This document shows, piece after piece, positions 1 through 3,700 of a stretch of 5,793 bases of DNA. The position numbers and the translations under genes are program-made. Origin of the DNA: W0P28-013 sp963621145 (GTDB lineage Bacteria > Bacteroidota > Bacteroidia > Bacteroidales > Paludibacteraceae). Numbering within the stretch: the first letter of the stretch is position 1; each line of letters starts with the position of its first letter. The stretch spans positions 1 through 5,793 of the forward strand of contig CAVFDI010000082.1 in the NCBI GenBank assembly GCA_963621145.1, written 5' to 3'. Below the pieces are notes generated by a model. That model did no database searches and had not been told where the DNA came from. It saw only the letters and a list, made by a program, of their open reading frames with translations.

Positions 1-57
1 TCTTTATTCTTTTGTCTTTATTCTTTACTCTTTATTCTTTACTCTTTATTCTTAACT
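1..57. repeat. Heptamer tandem repeat (CTTTAYT, paired as 14-bp units)
   Basis: Eight contiguous heptamers run from 2 to 57: CTTTATT, CTTTTGT, CTTTATT, CTTTACT, CTTTATT, CTTTACT, CTTTATT, CTTAACT. Alternation of two heptamers makes four 14-bp units of the form TCTTTATTCTTTAC (1-14, 15-28, 29-42, 43-56); units two and three are identical. The array reaches the left edge, so its full length is unknown. On the minus strand it reads as AATAAAG/AGTAAAG and overlaps the stop and last codons of the small gene. No hairpin that would act as a terminator is visible in it. Confidence 0.93.
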
Positions 58-719
58 TTGCGCCCCATTTTAGCACCAGCGTATGCCGCCAAACAAGCGA
101 GCAATGCGCCAACGCCATCGAGCGGAACATTTTGCTCTTCGGGTATGTCAGGGTCGGTCCAACCGCCACCGCCACCCGAAACACGCGTGTGAATGTGGCT
201 GTTGCTTTCGCTGAATGGTTCTTCGATGGCTATTTGCGACGACACAGTGGTGGAGCCAACACTGCTCAACGAGCCACGGCGGAAACTGCTAAACGACATC
301 GACGAACCTGAACCGCCGCCAACAGAGGCTGCTTGCGCCGTGGTGCGCGATGTGGAAGTAGCGTTGCTGGCATAACTTGTTGCGCCGCTCACGCCAGTCA
401 TATTCAGCAAACCCGACGACGAAGCGCGACCAACCTTGACGGGCGAATAACTCTGCGCAGTTGTCACTTGCGGCATGGAAGAACCACTGCTAACAGTTGC
501 CGTGCGATAGACTGCGCTATGCGATGCGGTCTTTATAGGATTTGCCGCTTCGTTGCCATCGGCGGGCTGATATATGGTAGCCGTTTTCCATTCGGGCTGT
601 TGCAGTTGAGCATTTTGCGTCGATTGCACTGCGGCCACAACGCCACCACTTACACCAGCCCCAACCAAAACTACTTTGAGTGCGCTTTTCAGTATCGATT
701 TTTTTATCAGTAATTTCAT
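39..719 (-). CDS. Small exported Ser/Gly-rich protein with C-terminal PLDG, hydrophobic and basic tail
   Basis: 226 residues from ATG at 719 to TAA at 39-41. The N-terminus 'MKLLIKKSILKSALKVVLVGAG' followed by a hydrophobic stretch to about residue 31 looks like a signal peptide or membrane anchor; no lipobox Cys is present. The body (about 34-180) is low-complexity and rich in Ser, Thr, Ala and Gly, with 'FSSFRRGSLSSVGS' in the middle, and probably is disordered. The C-terminus has a Gly5 run (182-186), an acidic-Pro linker 'WTDPDIPEEQN', then 'VPLDG', a short hydrophobic stretch (~203-217) and a basic end 'KMGRKVKNK'. This three-part tail resembles CTERM-type sorting signals, and small proteins of this style, from memory, often sit beside T9SS substrates in Bacteroidales. 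The function is unknown. It starts 39 bases after the large gene ends, suggesting one transcript. The last five or so codons lie within the tandem repeat at 1-57. Confidence 0.85.
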   Translation of the reverse strand: MKLLIKKSILKSALKVVLVGAGVSGGVVAAVQSTQNAQLQQPEWKTATIYQPADGNEAANPIKTASHSAVYRTATVSSGSSMPQVTTAQSYSPVKVGRASSSGLLNMTGVSGATSYASNATSTSRTTAQAASVGGGSGSSMSFSSFRRGSLSSVGSTTVSSQIAIEEPFSESNSHIHTRVSGGGGGWTDPDIPEEQNVPLDGVGALLACLAAYAGAKMGRKVKNKE

Positions 720-726
720 ATCGTTG

Positions 727-732
727 TCCTCT
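727..732 (-). promoter_or_regulatory. Ribosome binding site of the small exported-protein gene
   Basis: On the minus strand the sequence AGAGGA lies 7 bases before the ATG at 719. It decides the start: the frame can be extended to a TTG at 758 directly after the stop of the large gene, but only the ATG has a Shine-Dalgarno-like element and yields a protein that begins with a Lys-rich, then hydrophobic, export-type N-terminus. Bacteroidota often use weak or no Shine-Dalgarno sequences, so this is supportive and not proof. Confidence 0.6.
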
Positions 733-758
733 ATCTTTTCGTTTCGTTCATCAAACAA

Positions 759-3700
759 TTATTTCACTATTGTACGAAGCAGGTAGCGTTGGTTGTTGCC
801 ATCGACCACTATCATGTAAACGCCAGCAGGCAGATGTTGCAGCGAGCAGGTGGCAGAGCCATCGAGTGCGTGCGACCATATTTGGCGGCCAACGGCATCG
901 ACTACCATCAGACGGCCACTTGCGGGCAGTTGTTCAACCGAAACCTGACCATTGCTGATTACCACTATTGGTGCGGCAGCATCGGAGAGGTTGTTGTTGA
1001 TAGGCGTAGTGACTTGTGCCACACGCTCCACCGTGATGCTGTAGTCATTGTCGGTTGCGCGGCGGTTGGTAGTTACTGTGAAGTCGCCATCGAGCAGATT
1101 TGCCACAGCGGTTCCGCCATAGTAGAGCGTTACAGCCGTTACGCCCGACAGGTCGCTCTGCATGCGATTGATGCTAAGCGTGTAGTCGCCCGCTTTTGGT
1201 GCGTAGATGCTCAGCGGAATGCGTTTGGCCGAAGCCGCTGGCAGAGCATTGAATGCCAAGCGTTGGCGCGTGCCATCGGTGATGTAGGTCCACAACTGCG
1301 GCCCATCTAGTGTGGTGCTGCCCATCTTAGTCAAGTCGCGAGCCACCTCGTAACTGTCGGTGTAGTCTTCATCGACCAAAATGCCAGCGACATCGTTGTT
1401 GCCAGCCGTATCGACAATTTGCAGAATGACATCGGCATGCAGTTCGCTCGAAGGTGCTTCGGCTACTTGGAGTACGCGTTGACCTTTAGCAAACTCGAGT
1501 GTTGTATTTGCGCTGCCAGCCACCTGAATGAAGTAACCCTTGAATGGGAACAACTGAATTGACGAAGCCTCGTTTTGAACATATTTTCCTTTACCATCTG
1601 GCACATTCACATAGATTTTGTCCTTGGTGTCGTAGTCCGTTCCATTCCAATGACCAAAGAACAACTTATCGCTGCTATTCACGCCATTGTTGTTGTTGTT
1701 GCCCGACTGATTGAAAATGGAAATATACGGATTACCAATGAAGTTCCAACCGCGGTCGTTTTCATGTCCTTTCGAGACCGAAGCACCAACATGCGCCTCG
1801 ACAGAAACCGATTTTGTATCGGGACTTGATTCGGTATAACTACCGTCTTGGCCTGCAGGCGGGAAATAGATGGTTTTGTAGCGAACCGAACTTTCGTTTA
1901 TTCCTCCGATACCGACCAAATATGCCACATTTGCCTCGAGCTTTTCAGTACCTTTAAAAGTTTTCCAATAACTTGCGCCATTGTAGCCTGTGCCAGCCTC
2001 GTTCCATGTGCCTTTTTCGGCGCGCTCAGCACCATCGTAATATTGAATCCACCAATCTGTACCATACTGACCAAGGCTCTTACCATTCAGTTGGCGAACA
2101 GAGGTAAGATTGCAATCGTATGGCAACGAGAAGCAGTACCAATTTTTAGAGTCGATACGTTTTTCGTGAACCAGATCGCCCGAGACGGTGAGTGAGCCAT
2201 CAATTTTGGCATACGACACTGTATCGTTTTTGGCCTGCATTTCGAGGTTGCGCAAATCGAATTTTTTACCAGTACCAACATAGAAATTGCCACCTGGGAA
2301 CACTTTCATATCGCGGAACGTATGCCATTGAGCATCATCAGCGTGCGTCAATCTCTTATTTGCCAAAATCACCACATCGCACTCTTTGCAAGTATCGTTG
2401 CTATATTTAAAAATGGTTTTATCGGCGGTGGTGGTAACTTTGTTTACTATGATTGGCACTTTGTATTCGGTAGATGCTTTTACCGAACGCACGTCAATGC
2501 CACCAATGCTATCGTATACCACGCACTCGATGAGCAACTTTTGGCAAGTGTAGTCGGTGAGCATTTTGAAATCGCTGGTCTTGTAGGTAGAATCGACTTT
2601 TACCAAACCGAAATGATACTCATCTTCGGACAATGAAGTATATGCGCTGTAGTAGTTGGCATAGTCGAAGCCGCCAACATACGAGAAGTTGTCGCACGAA
2701 GTTTGAGCTTCGTCTTCAGAGTTCGACTTTTGAGGAACATACGCGCCTTGCCATTCGGTGGCAAGTGTGTAGAAATCGCCTTGGTTTTTGGTGATGGCTG
2801 CCGAGCCCGCTTTCACCTCTTTGGAGCGCACCAGCAGACAGCGGTTGGTCGAAAGCACATCGTATACACCATTAGGATTAGGGTAATCATTACCATTCAT
2901 ATCTTTACCAGTCTTCGAAACCCAGCCTTTTTCGTCACCTGATTCGGTTCCATTGAAAACCGGTGTTTTACATTTCGAGTTATCTGGTTGGTTCGACGAC
3001 TTGCGTGCGCCTATCAGGTCGAGCATCTGGAAACGAACCGAATCGCCTGCGGAGATAATGGTTTGTTGCACTACACCATCTTTAACATCTTTATGATAGA
3101 GCGGCATTACAATGTAGCGCCAATTGAATGTGGTATCGCGACCATCAATTTGGTATTTGTACTGTTTAAATTCATTCGTTTGGTAAGTCTTACCAGTGAA
3201 ACGCTCGTTGGTTTCGGCACGCACCAAGCAAAGTGCATCGTTGCCATCGAACGAGAGTGCCGAAGTGCCCTGTGGATTCATGCCATACCAGCCACTCATG
3301 TCGGCTTTGGTAGCAGCACAAGTCAACACCTTGCCCCAGCCATCGGAAGCATAAACTATGATCTCCTCCTTAGGATAGATTTTGCCCTGCTCTTTTCTAC
3401 CCATGTACTGCAAATCGCAGAGCGTGTATTTCGGGCGCCACTCTTTAGTACCGACCCAAACATAGGTATCTTTCAGACTGATGACGTCGTTAGTTGGATT
3501 GTAGATTGCCCACAATTTAACATCGCGCGAAGCCTCGTAGTATTTCGAGAAGAAGAGTTCGCAACCTACGTTCAGTTTTATTTCGTCAGGATTCATTTCG
3601 CGGCTCAACTTAATCTCCACGCTATCGACGCCTTCAATGTTATGTTCCACGGTCATCATAGTGGTGTCGATGTCGACCACCTCAATCATTGGAGTAGATG

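Noticed and set aside
720..758. Alternative TTG start at 758 for the small gene, adding 13 residues.
   Set aside because: TTG is a weak start, directly abuts the stop of the previous gene, has no ribosome binding site of its own noted, and puts charged residues ahead of the export signal; ATG at 719 has AGAGGA at 7 bases.
720..770. Possible Bacteroidota-type promoter (TTTG-like and TAnnTTTG) before the small gene.
   Set aside because: The minus strand has ATTGTTTG around the stop of the large gene, but the required TA two bases before TTTG is missing and the gap is only 39 bases; co-transcription is simpler.
789..1310. A 173-codon open frame on the + strand.
   Set aside because: It is antisense to the T9SS tail region, where the minus-strand protein has family-specific motifs; the + frame gives a composition-driven shadow with no recognisable fold.
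1725..1751. Enzymatic role suggested by the aromatic-rich GWNFIGNPY motif.
   Set aside because: This is a recurrent structural motif in Bacteroidota surface proteins; no catalytic residue set is associated with it.
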